From: Nitrososphaerales archaeon TH5893
GTDB taxonomy: Archaea > Thermoproteota > Nitrososphaeria > Nitrososphaerales > Nitrososphaeraceae
Assembly: GCA_014523685.1 (NCBI GenBank)
Contig: JAATVT010000241.1
Coordinates: 1-6,217 of the forward strand
Length of the DNA: 6,217 nucleotides
Direction of reading: 5' to 3'
In this document: piece by piece, positions 1 to 5,624 of the stretch
How the letters are laid out: the number at the start of each line of letters is the position of its first letter
Position numbering within the stretch: position 1 is the first letter of the stretch
Notes under the pieces: generated by a model
Databases searched by the model: none
Seen by the model: only the letters and a program-made list of their open reading frames with translations
Told to the model about the DNA's origin: nothing
Position numbers and translations under genes: made by a program

Positions 1-124
1 AGTAGGACTCCTCAATGCTCTTAACTACTCTGATATTAGCACTTTTGCGATCATAAGTTAGGAAAACAGGTTGACCGTTGAGTATTATTGCTTCATGTAA
101 ATTAGTATTAAATTTGCGAGTGGT
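1..124 (-). pseudogene. Start-less partial coding fragment at the left edge, family unrecognised
   Basis: Reading leftward from a TGA at 127-125, one frame stays open to the window edge for 41 codons. It gives protein-like sequence, including LHEAIILNGQPVFLTYD and then NIRVVKSIEESY. The frame contains no ATG, GTG or TTG, so it cannot begin as an ordinary gene here. A neighbouring frame upstream (about 190-102) reads ITYVESLSSELSLLSSEPLA before stopping. The two could be halves of one gene joined by a frameshift near 100-118. From memory the segment resembles C-terminal parts of some thaumarchaeal primase-like or hypothetical proteins, but I cannot name the family. It is on the same strand as usp and downstream of it. 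It could also be a chance open frame; the amino-acid composition argues mildly against that. Confidence 0.4.
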
Positions 125-158
125 TCAGAGGACAGTAATGACAATTCAGATGACAAAG

Positions 159-192
159 ATTCAACATACGTTATAGCAAGATCGCAAAGTCG
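159..192. repeat. 34-nt repeat, copy 1 (next to the intact usp)
   Basis: This stretch lies directly beyond the usp stop codon. It matches 3811-3843 in the same orientation with one C/T mismatch and one single-base indel (32 of 34 positions). The similarity continues into the usp 3' coding end (222-247 against 3856-3881, 22 of 26 identical), so the repeat is the outer part of a larger duplicated segment and not a freestanding element. Its centre AACATACGTT is one base off the palindrome AACATATGTT found in the other copy. Confidence 0.85.
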
Positions 193-696
193 TTATTTTA
201 TTACTAATACAGGACAATGTGCATAAGTTATAACTCCTGAAGCAACACTTCCAAGTAAAAGCTTTTTGAATCCTGATCTGCCTCTTGTACCAATCACAAT
301 CAAATCGATATTGTTATTCTCAGCATAGCTTACTATTTCTGCTACAACAGAATTGTTAGCAACCACCACGTCTGAGCTAAAATTAGCAATACCATTCTCT
401 CTGGCATTTTTCCTAATCTTACTAAACCAGTTTTCTTCTGCTTCCCATCTTGATAATTCTATTGTTCCTTTTATTGGTATAGTAGCAGGAGGAGGAGAAG
501 ATACATCCGTATTAGCACTTAATCCTACTAATTCTTCACGGTATCTAATTTCTCCCGACAATACATGCAAAGCCACTAAAGCTGCATCATATTGCTTAGC
601 TACTACAATTGCGTAGTCTGCTGCTTCCATAGAAGGCTCAGAGCCATCTATTGCAACAAGTATTTTAGAAAATTTTCTTGTATTGAATTCTATCAA
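193..696 (-). CDS. Universal stress protein (UspA family), ATP-binding type
   Basis: This is a 167-residue single Usp domain, probably a cytoplasmic dimer. The N-terminal strand and acidic residue are seen as KILVAIDGSEPS (residues 11-22, D17 being the usual nucleotide-contacting Asp). The C-terminal half carries the complete G-2x-G-9x-G-S/T loop: G136-T-R-G139, nine residues, G149-S150. The final strand PVLVIK is present, so the gene is intact. A proline-containing linker (about 48-84) lengthens it beyond the usual 140-150 residues. The start is TTG at 696-694, since no ATG or GTG precedes the conserved first strand. It is divergent from the MgtA-type ATPase gene, with 191 nt between. Family members bind ATP and respond to stress, but the specific role is unknown. 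A decayed copy of its 3' end lies at about 3844-3915. Confidence 0.93.
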   Translation of the reverse strand: MIEFNTRKFSKILVAIDGSEPSMEAADYAIVVAKQYDAALVALHVLSGEIRYREELVGLSANTDVSSPPPATIPIKGTIELSRWEAEENWFSKIRKNARENGIANFSSDVVVANNSVVAEIVSYAENNNIDLIVIGTRGRSGFKKLLLGSVASGVITYAHCPVLVIK

Positions 697-724
697 AGTA
701 TGTTTTCTTTATATGTGTATCAGA

Positions 725-732
725 ATTTAAAT
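725..732 (-). promoter_or_regulatory. Candidate TATA box for usp
   Basis: ATTTAAAT is centred about 33 nt upstream of the TTG start. With the usual archaeal spacing of about 26 nt from TATA to transcription start, the RNA would begin near 702 with a leader of only a few bases. A second TATA-like string, TATAAAG (713-707), sits too close to the start to serve it. The box is assigned from spacing and AT content only. Confidence 0.35.
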
Positions 733-741
733 TAATTCGTA

Positions 742-777
742 AGCCTTAAATTGGATGGATTGCAGAGAAGAAAGGCT
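742..777. promoter_or_regulatory. Inverted repeat in the usp/mgtA divergent region
   Basis: AGCCTT (742-747) and AAGGCT (772-777) are inverted arms 24 nt apart, between the two divergent genes. The position would suit a shared operator, but the arms are only 6 bp and chance is a serious alternative. Nothing else recognisable was seen in 733-847 besides AT-rich DNA. Confidence 0.15.
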
Positions 778-847
778 CTAAAAAATAAATGATTATATTA
801 ATAAAATATGGTGTTATATCAACAACTATTCAAAGCGTAGATTTCAC

Positions 848-856
848 ATTTATTAC
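848..856 (+). promoter_or_regulatory. Candidate TATA box for the MgtA-type ATPase
   Basis: ATTTATTAC is centred near 852, which puts a transcription start near 878 and a leader of about 10 nt before the GTG at 888. The identical 9-mer occurs upstream of the cupredoxin gene (4687-4695), which modestly supports it as a real promoter element. There is no Shine-Dalgarno sequence before 888, in line with short-leader transcription. Confidence 0.4.
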
Positions 857-887
857 CTCGCTAAATTACTTAGAATAGATAAGCCAA

Positions 888-3626
888 GTGCACCAAGAAC
901 AAGAGCAAGAACGAGAACGAGCATTTTGGAGTATTCCATCCAGGGAACTTCTTCAAGAGCTTGGCTCGTCAACCCAACAGGGTTTAACATCTAAAGAAGC
1001 CAGTAATAGATTATCTATATTTGGTAAGAATTCAATAACAGAAGCTAAAAAGAAAACAGACTTAATTTCTTTATTGGCGTCTCAGTTCAAAAGCCCAATT
1101 ATAATTATATTCATATTCACTTCTCTATTATCTTATTTCCTTGGAGAAACTGAAGATGCATTATTAATAATTTCAATCGTTATTATAAGCTCATTACTTA
1201 GTTTTTGGCAGGAAAAGGGAGCAACAGGGGCTGTTAACAAGTTATTAGCTTTGGTACAGATAAAGTCAACGGTAATACGTGATGCAAAGGCACAGGATAT
1301 TCCTCTTGAAGATATTGTACCAGGCGACATAATCATATTGAATGCTGGAGATAGTATTCCTGCAGATTGTCTTATCCTTGAGTCCAAAGATCTTTTTGTT
1401 AATGAATCAACATTGACTGGTGAAAGCTTTCCTGTAGAAAAATCACAAAAAATATTATTACCAGAACATGCCGCAATTGCAGATAGAACAAATTGCCTTT
1501 TTATGGGTACCTATGTGGTAAGTGGTACCTCTACAGCACTAGTAATGAAAACTGGTATAAATACTGAGTTAGGCAAAATTTCTCATCACTTAAAGCATAA
1601 AGCGCCAGAAACAGAATTTGAAAGAGGAGTAAGAAGATTTGGCTATTTTCTAACGGAGATAACTTTAATGTTAGTTATTTCAATTCTTGTAATCAATGTT
1701 TATTATGGCAGATCAGTTTTGGATTCATTTCTCTTCTCATTAGCGCTAGCCATTGGCCTGGTGCCACAACTTCTTCCTGCTATTATAAGCGTCAATTTAT
1801 CCCATGGAGCACGACGCATGGCTGAAGAAAAGGTAATAGTCAAACGCCTTGCTTCTATAGAAAACCTAGGCAGTGTGAATGTTTTGTGCTCAGATAAGAC
1901 AGGAACCATCACAATTGGTCAGGTAAGGTTGCATGCTGCTGTAGATTTTCATGGCAACAATAATCAAAAAGTATTATTATACAGTTATCTTAATGCTATT
2001 TATGAATCAGGCTTTACAAACCCTATAGATGAAGCCATTAAACAATACTATAATGAAGTGGAAAAAAATTCTTATTCGCAATTATTATCATCATCACCAA
2101 TAGAGCAATACAGTAAACTTGACGAGATTCCTTATGATTTTATTCGTAAGAGATTGAGTATTTTGGTACTTGATAATAATGACAATAGCAAGAAAAATAG
2201 GGACAGAAATACAAGTATTCTTATTACTAAGGGTGCTTTACATAACATCCTTGAAATTTGTTCATTAGTGAAACTACCTGATGGAAAAATCGTAGATATT
2301 ACACCAACAATTAAACAAAATATAATTCAAAAATATGAAGAATTTGGAAATAAAGGTTTTCGTGTTTTAGGAGTGGCTTATCGCAACATTGTTATAGGTA
2401 AGTTGTTGCCATCTTCAGAAATTCTTCAACATCAAAACAAGAATCATAATTCGTATGAGACTTCATCCTGTACCGATGATAAGCAGGAGTCCATCAATAA
2501 TCATTATCCTCTCTTCCCACCATATGTCACCAAGGGTGACGAGAATAATATGATATTCTTGGGATTCATAATTCTTTTTGATCCACTTAAGCCTGGAGTT
2601 ATAGATTCAATCTCAAATCTCAAAAAACTTGGCATATCTCTTAAGATAGTAAGTGGAGATAATAAGCATGTTGCATCTTATGTAGCACAAGAAATAGGAC
2701 TATCAAATAAACAGATTATCACAGGTTCTGAGCTAAATCATATCAATTCAGATGCCTTAACAAAACTGGTAAATAGCATAGAGATATTTGCAGAAATTGA
2801 ACCAAATCAAAAAGAGAGAATTATTCTTGCACTCAGGCATTCTGGAAATGTTGTAGGATATATGGGTGATGGTATAAATGATGCTCCAGCTTTACATGCT
2901 GCTGATGCCAGTATTTCAGTCGATACTGCTACAGACTTAGTAAAAGAATCTGCGGATTTTGTACTACTTGAAAAAGACTTGAATGTATTGGCCAAAGGGG
3001 TACTAGAGGGAAGAAGAACATTTGCCAACACTTTAAAATATGTCTTTATGGCCACCAGTGCCAATTTTGGAAACATGTTTAGTATGGCAGGAGCATCATT
3101 ATTCTTGTCATTTCTTCCTTTATTACCAAAGCAAATTCTACTTATGAACTTGATGACTGATATTCCAGAGATGACTATATCTACAGATAATGTAGATAAA
3201 GAAATGATTCAAAAGCCAAGACGTTGGGATATTGGGTTTATACGCAAATTTATGTTGGTCTTTGGTTTATTGAGTACGGTATTTGATTATATTACTTTTG
3301 GTACTCTTTTGTTATTACTAAATTCTACACCAGATGAGTTTAGAACTGCATGGTTTATGGAGTCTATAATCTCAGCATCTGTTGTTGTTCTTGTAATAAG
3401 AACAAGAAGACCATTTTTAAAAAGTAAGCCTAGCAGGTATTTACTAACATCTACTTTATTGATTATAGCAATAACAACTCTTATACCTATTTCATTTCTG
3501 GGTAAATTGTTTAATCTTACAACGCTACCTCTGGTATATCTCCCGATAATTGCTGCTATAGTCTTAGCATATTTGTTGACAGCTGAGTTAGTAAAAAGAT
3601 CATTTTACAGGCATATAGAGTTCTAG
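888..3626 (+). CDS. mgtA: MgtA-type magnesium-translocating P-type ATPase
   Basis: This 912-residue P-type ATPase uses ATP to move cations, most likely Mg2+ into the cell, across the cytoplasmic membrane. The N-terminal cation-ATPase domain (about 11-55) precedes M1-M2 (about 60-108). The actuator motif TGES is at 177-180, and M3-M4 span about 250-305. The phosphorylation motif DKTGT is at 336-340, the nucleotide-domain KGA at 448-450, SGD at 589-591 and GDGINDAP at 660-667. M5-M10 follow from about 716. MgtA-type character shows in GLVPQLLP of M4, VIVKRLASIENLGSVNVLC before the phosphorylation site, NLMTDIPEM of M6 (N754, D758) and PRRWDIGFIRKFM. All catalytic motifs are intact. M4 has Gln295 where Enterobacteria have Glu. 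A polar insertion (about 505-552), rich in Asn, His, Ser and Gln, enlarges the cytoplasmic part. The start is GTG; the conserved FWSIPSRELL follows 13 residues later. Substrate is inferred from the family. Confidence 0.93.
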   Translation: MHQEQEQERERAFWSIPSRELLQELGSSTQQGLTSKEASNRLSIFGKNSITEAKKKTDLISLLASQFKSPIIIIFIFTSLLSYFLGETEDALLIISIVIISSLLSFWQEKGATGAVNKLLALVQIKSTVIRDAKAQDIPLEDIVPGDIIILNAGDSIPADCLILESKDLFVNESTLTGESFPVEKSQKILLPEHAAIADRTNCLFMGTYVVSGTSTALVMKTGINTELGKISHHLKHKAPETEFERGVRRFGYFLTEITLMLVISILVINVYYGRSVLDSFLFSLALAIGLVPQLLPAIISVNLSHGARRMAEEKVIVKRLASIENLGSVNVLCSDKTGTITIGQVRLHAAVDFHGNNNQKVLLYSYLNAIYESGFTNPIDEAIKQYYNEVEKNSYSQLLSSSPIEQYSKLDEIPYDFIRKRLSILVLDNNDNSKKNRDRNTSILITKGALHNILEICSLVKLPDGKIVDITPTIKQNIIQKYEEFGNKGFRVLGVAYRNIVIGKLLPSSEILQHQNKNHNSYETSSCTDDKQESINNHYPLFPPYVTKGDENNMIFLGFIILFDPLKPGVIDSISNLKKLGISLKIVSGDNKHVASYVAQEIGLSNKQIITGSELNHINSDALTKLVNSIEIFAEIEPNQKERIILALRHSGNVVGYMGDGINDAPALHAADASISVDTATDLVKESADFVLLEKDLNVLAKGVLEGRRTFANTLKYVFMATSANFGNMFSMAGASLFLSFLPLLPKQILLMNLMTDIPEMTISTDNVDKEMIQKPRRWDIGFIRKFMLVFGLLSTVFDYITFGTLLLLLNSTPDEFRTAWFMESIISASVVVLVIRTRRPFLKSKPSRYLLTSTLLIIAITTLIPISFLGKLFNLTTLPLVYLPIIAAIVLAYLLTAELVKRSFYRHIEF

Positions 3627-3629
3627 AGA

Positions 3630-3642
3630 TAATCTCAGATTA
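3630..3642. repeat. 13-nt palindrome just after the ATPase stop
   Basis: TAATCT-C-AGATTA is a perfect inverted repeat starting 4 nt beyond the TAG. The single-base centre means it is not a stable RNA hairpin as it stands, and no T-run follows. It could be a protein-binding site or chance. Confidence 0.3.
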
Positions 3643-3714
3643 CAAGTACTGCCATATCGTTTTGATAACAGATATAGATTTTCAAGCCAATGTATTATAT
3701 GACACTTCCTTTCG

Positions 3715-3726
3715 TTGATATATCAA
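3715..3726. repeat. 12-bp perfect palindrome
   Basis: TTGATATATCAA is a perfect dyad in the region between the ATPase and the usp remnant. Its size and symmetry would fit a dimeric regulator site, but no gene start lies near it and AT-rich palindromes of this size arise by chance. Confidence 0.25.
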
Positions 3727-3810
3727 TACAATCTTTTATGAGAGGTAAAAAACACGAGGGCAAGATATCATTGGAATGATTCTCAGTACGATACTGTTCT
3801 TATCAGATAT

Positions 3811-3843
3811 ATTCAACATATGTTATAGCAGATCGCAAAGTCG
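3811..3843. repeat. 33-nt repeat, copy 2 (next to the usp remnant)
   Basis: This is the same-orientation counterpart of 159-192, with one substitution and a one-base deletion. It adjoins the decayed usp 3' end exactly as copy 1 adjoins the intact gene, so both belong to a duplicated segment. The core AACATATGTT (3815-3824) is a perfect palindrome here. Confidence 0.85.
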
Positions 3844-3915
3844 CTGCAGAAATTACATAGGTTACAACTCCAGAAGCACCACTATAGAGTATCCTAATCA
3901 TATTGAGGGAAGCTT
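3844..3915 (-). pseudogene. Decayed 3' end of a universal stress protein gene
   Basis: Read on the minus strand, this stretch gives GASGVVTYV, matching VASGVITYA near the end of the intact Usp at 193-696. At the DNA level 3856-3881 matches 222-247 at 22 of 26 positions. The last strand (CPVLVIK in the intact copy) and its stop are lost through a net 17-nt deletion between this match and the flanking repeat. Upstream, only a weak trace around AAAAGCTT remains, without the glycine-rich ATP loop. It is a relic with no expected function. The right-hand boundary is approximate. Confidence 0.65.
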
Positions 3916-3939
3916 TTGCTTCTGGTGATCGTTTTGCAA

Positions 3940-4104
3940 ATGATATTAAAAAGTACTACGCCAATTTATGCCAATCTTGAGCGTAAAGTAGGATACGAAG
4001 AGCAAGATAAGCGCATTCATGATAAGGTTAAAACAACAAGTTCAGTTCTCTTTAACAAGCATTTTAGATCCTTTCCTAAAAAATTAAATAATTTCTTTTG
4101 GTAG
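3940..4104 (+). CDS. Doubtful small ORF, 54 residues, possible gene remnant
   Basis: From ATG 3940 the frame reads 54 charged residues, including ERKVGYEEQDKRIHDKVK, and ends 25 nt before the next gene. Earlier TTG, CTG and GTG codons back to 3916 are possible starts. No domain, signal peptide or membrane segment is visible. A second frame from TTG 3903 reads REAFASGDRFANDIKKYYAN and stops at 3978-3980. Its end overlaps an imperfect tandem repeat of GCCAAT (3960 and 3970). The two frames may therefore be parts of one gene broken by a small duplication. The close spacing to the Shine-Dalgarno of the next gene would suit an operon if it is expressed. I do not recognise it. Confidence 0.22.
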   Translation: MILKSTTPIYANLERKVGYEEQDKRIHDKVKTTSSVLFNKHFRSFPKKLNNFFW

Positions 4105-4117
4105 TGAAAATGTTTAC

Positions 4118-4123
4118 AAGGAG
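4118..4123 (+). promoter_or_regulatory. Shine-Dalgarno site of the small exported protein
   Basis: AAGGAG lies 6 nt before the ATG at 4130 and fixes that start. It is the only strong ribosome binding site before a gene in this window; the others look leaderless or short-leadered. A TATA-like TTAAATAA (4084-4091) could start an RNA near 4113, just ahead of this site. Otherwise the gene is read through from upstream. Confidence 0.7.
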
Positions 4124-4129
4124 AGTCAA

Positions 4130-4480
4130 ATGAATAGGCAAATTTTATTTGCAACCGCCACTATTACTCTGGCTATATCGGTAGCAATAACGACACTACA
4201 AACAGCTTATGCTTGGTCACTATATGTGGATCTTTATGGGTCGGCATTGGGTTTGAGACTTGCTACCGTCGAAATTATAGGACCGTTCGGTTATTCAGAT
4301 ACGCGAACAGTCCGCACCGACCCCAATGCAACAGGAAACTTCACTATACCTGACAGCGCAGTTCCTTATGGATATCCATTTAGAGTTTGTACACATTCTG
4401 AAGGAACACTTCTTCCAAATTGTGATGATTTTACCCATGGCGTCGGAAACATGCGTATTTCGATTATTGTTCCTAGCTAA
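4130..4480 (+). CDS. Small exported protein of unknown family
   Basis: This 116-residue protein has a clear Sec signal peptide: MNRQ, a hydrophobic stretch (about 5-23), then QTAYA with likely cleavage after A28. The mature part of about 88 residues has no membrane segment and looks beta-rich, with alternating hydrophobic residues (VDLYGSALGLRLATVEIIG). Two cysteines, C87 and C98, could form a disulfide. Two N-glycosylation sequons occur (N66-A-T and N70-F-T), as expected for an archaeal envelope protein. Segments such as NATGNFTIPDSAVPYGYPFRVC suggest a small immunoglobulin- or carboxypeptidase-regulatory-like fold, which is inference only. The start is fixed by the signal peptide and an AAGGAG six bases upstream. 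It precedes the exported cupredoxin by 216 nt on the same strand, so a shared envelope role is possible but unproven. Confidence 0.75.
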   Translation: MNRQILFATATITLAISVAITTLQTAYAWSLYVDLYGSALGLRLATVEIIGPFGYSDTRTVRTDPNATGNFTIPDSAVPYGYPFRVCTHSEGTLLPNCDDFTHGVGNMRISIIVPS

Positions 4481-4696
4481 GTCTGCCACCCTGCACACTG
4501 CACCCTGCATCCTAATCATTATGTAATAGTTATTAACAATGGCGAAGTCATCTAGGATATAAAGTCGCAGCGGACTTGACTGATGTAATGCCTTAACATA
4601 ATTTAATCTAGGGCTCCATTCCACAGTTTAATGCACTCTTATTATTTTGTATGCTAGGGATTGCGTATAGTAACCTAGATCGGCAGATTTATTACT
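4481..4696. other. Intergenic region before the cupredoxin
   Basis: These 216 nt hold no supported gene. CACCCTGCA occurs twice (4487-4495 and 4501-4509), a short direct repeat just after the stop codon. T-rich sequence at 4638-4649 could help terminate the upstream gene. A candidate promoter lies at the right end (4687-4695). Confidence 0.5.
4687..4695 (+). promoter_or_regulatory. Candidate TATA box for the cupredoxin gene
   Basis: ATTTATTAC, identical to the 9-mer before the ATPase, is centred near 4691. Standard spacing puts transcription start at about 4717, immediately at the in-frame ATG 4718, which would give a leaderless message from Met8 and not from ATG 4697. If 4697 is the true start, a promoter further up (for example T-rich 4639-4648) is needed. 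Confidence 0.35.
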
Positions 4697-5572
4697 ATGA
4701 AAATATGTTGCGGTCTAATGGCGAGTGGACTAAAAGCTATCTTACTAACAGGTTTAGTACTTGTTATTATCACAACAGCAGGTCCAATATTTACAAATGC
4801 TGCCTTTGGACAGTTTGGTGGTGGATTTTCGACTGGATTCGTACCTACAGAAGAAAAAGTACTTCCAACTTACGTAGTAAGAATACCTCCTGGGGCTTCT
4901 CAACAAAGCAGCCCACAACACTACTATCCTCCAAATATTGCCATTCCTGCCGGTACCACAATAGGATGGGTTAATGATGACCCAGGTCAGCCACATACAG
5001 TAACTAGCCTCCCTGCTGGCTCGATTTTCAATTCAGGAATAATACCATATGGCGCATTTTTCCAATACACCTTTGATACAGACCAGGCAGGAGAATTTAC
5101 ATACCATTGTGAAATACATCCATGGAGAATAGGAAAGGTGTCAGTTAGTACCGCAGTTGAACAGGGAAATAACTTTGTATTGACGTCAGGAACTGGATCC
5201 GTTCTTAGCCTAGCCAAAAACGATAGGACATTGCTCAACTTTCATCCTACTACAGTAACTGCTGAGGAGACAACACCTATGACATATAATATTGCTATCT
5301 CGGATGGAAACACTAACCAAACAGTATTTTCAAGAAGCTTCTTTGCACTTGGAAATGATCTACAAGTGGAATTAATAGCAGCAAATGATACCAATACAAC
5401 AAGAGTATATGGACCGGACTTTAGTGATCCTGTAACAGGAGCGTATCATGTTGAATCAAACTTCCTTAAACCTAATGCAGACTACAGAATTACAGCTGAA
5501 ATAACCGCAATAGGCTCACAAATACCTCAAAATCAAATAAGAGATACCTTTAACTTGAGAGTTACACCCTAA
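4697..5572 (+). CDS. Exported two-domain cupredoxin (amicyanin/plastocyanin-like) with altered axial ligand
   Basis: This 291-residue protein has a Sec signal peptide (hydrophobic core about 14-28, cleavage probably near AAFG-Q39) and so acts outside the cytoplasmic membrane. Residues about 58-151 form a blue-copper domain with NIAIPAGTTIGWVNDD, QPHTV and TYHCEIHPWRIGKVSV. Copper ligands by homology are H100, C138 and H141. The amicyanin pattern C-x2-H-P-x-M would put Met at 144, but Arg144 is there. The remaining 140 residues (about 152-291) form a beta-rich domain I do not recognise; it ends YRITAEITAIGSQIP and DTFNLRVTP and has sequons NQT, NDT and NTT. There is no C-terminal membrane anchor. 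Thaumarchaea use many such proteins as presumed electron carriers; here electron transfer, copper binding or sensing are all open. The alternative start ATG 4718 (Met8) keeps the signal peptide and suits the TATA spacing. Confidence 0.88.
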   Translation: MKICCGLMASGLKAILLTGLVLVIITTAGPIFTNAAFGQFGGGFSTGFVPTEEKVLPTYVVRIPPGASQQSSPQHYYPPNIAIPAGTTIGWVNDDPGQPHTVTSLPAGSIFNSGIIPYGAFFQYTFDTDQAGEFTYHCEIHPWRIGKVSVSTAVEQGNNFVLTSGTGSVLSLAKNDRTLLNFHPTTVTAEETTPMTYNIAISDGNTNQTVFSRSFFALGNDLQVELIAANDTNTTRVYGPDFSDPVTGAYHVESNFLKPNADYRITAEITAIGSQIPQNQIRDTFNLRVTP

Positions 5573-5576
5573 CCAC

Positions 5577-5583
5577 TTTTTTT
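5577..5583 (+). terminator. T-run terminator after the cupredoxin
   Basis: Seven T residues on the coding strand begin 5 nt beyond the TAA, the kind of signal at which archaeal RNA polymerase stops without needing a hairpin. Confidence 0.55.
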
Positions 5584-5605
5584 CTGAGTTTCTGTGTTTA
5601 TGCAG

Positions 5606-5624
5606 TACAGTGAAGTACACTGTA
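5606..5624. repeat. Perfect 7-bp hairpin between cupredoxin and TFB
   Basis: TACAGTG (5606-5612), loop AAGTA, CACTGTA (5618-5624) form a perfect stem. It lies 22 nt beyond the T-run and has no T-run of its own, so it is not a classic terminator. It may process or protect RNA ends, or bind a regulator in the region upstream of the TFB gene. The rest of 5625-5763 shows nothing I recognise. Confidence 0.4.

Larger units (their letters stand above)
3627..4129. other. Low-gene-density region with usp remnant and repeats
   Basis: These 503 nt between the ATPase and the small exported protein hold no confidently real gene. They contain two short palindromes just after the ATPase (3630-3642 and 3715-3726), a repeat shared with the usp downstream flank (3811-3843), a decayed usp 3' end (about 3844-3915), a doubtful small ORF (3940-4104) and a Shine-Dalgarno sequence for the next gene. 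A tidy inverted repeat, CAGTA-CGA-TACTG, is at 3784-3796. No obvious hairpin plus T-run terminator follows the ATPase. Confidence 0.6.

Noticed and set aside
353..616. Plus-strand open frame of 87 codons inside usp
   Set aside because: It is antisense to a gene with complete Usp motifs, and its translation has no recognisable feature.
697..887. Mg2+ riboswitch or leader peptide before mgtA
   Set aside because: The candidate TATA box implies a leader of about 10 nt, and no long structured leader or short ORF was seen.
1133..1387. Minus-strand open frames inside the ATPase gene (also 1703-1912 and 2807-3076)
   Set aside because: They are mirror frames of a well-conserved P-type ATPase, with no motif or ribosome binding site.
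4487..4509. Twofold CACCCTGCA as a possible start of a repeat array
   Set aside because: There are only two copies and no further periodicity; it is not CRISPR-like.
4295..4624. Minus-strand frame of 109 codons and plus-strand frame 4326-4526 over the small exported protein
   Set aside because: The overlapped frame has a signal peptide and Shine-Dalgarno; these have neither and look like shadows.
4651..4974. Plus-strand frame of 107 codons overlapping the cupredoxin start
   Set aside because: Its composition is unprotein-like (rich in Tyr, Ser, Arg and Trp) and it overlaps the cupredoxin signal peptide and copper domain in another frame. Minus-strand frames at 4754-4996 and 4987-5238 are rejected for the same reason.
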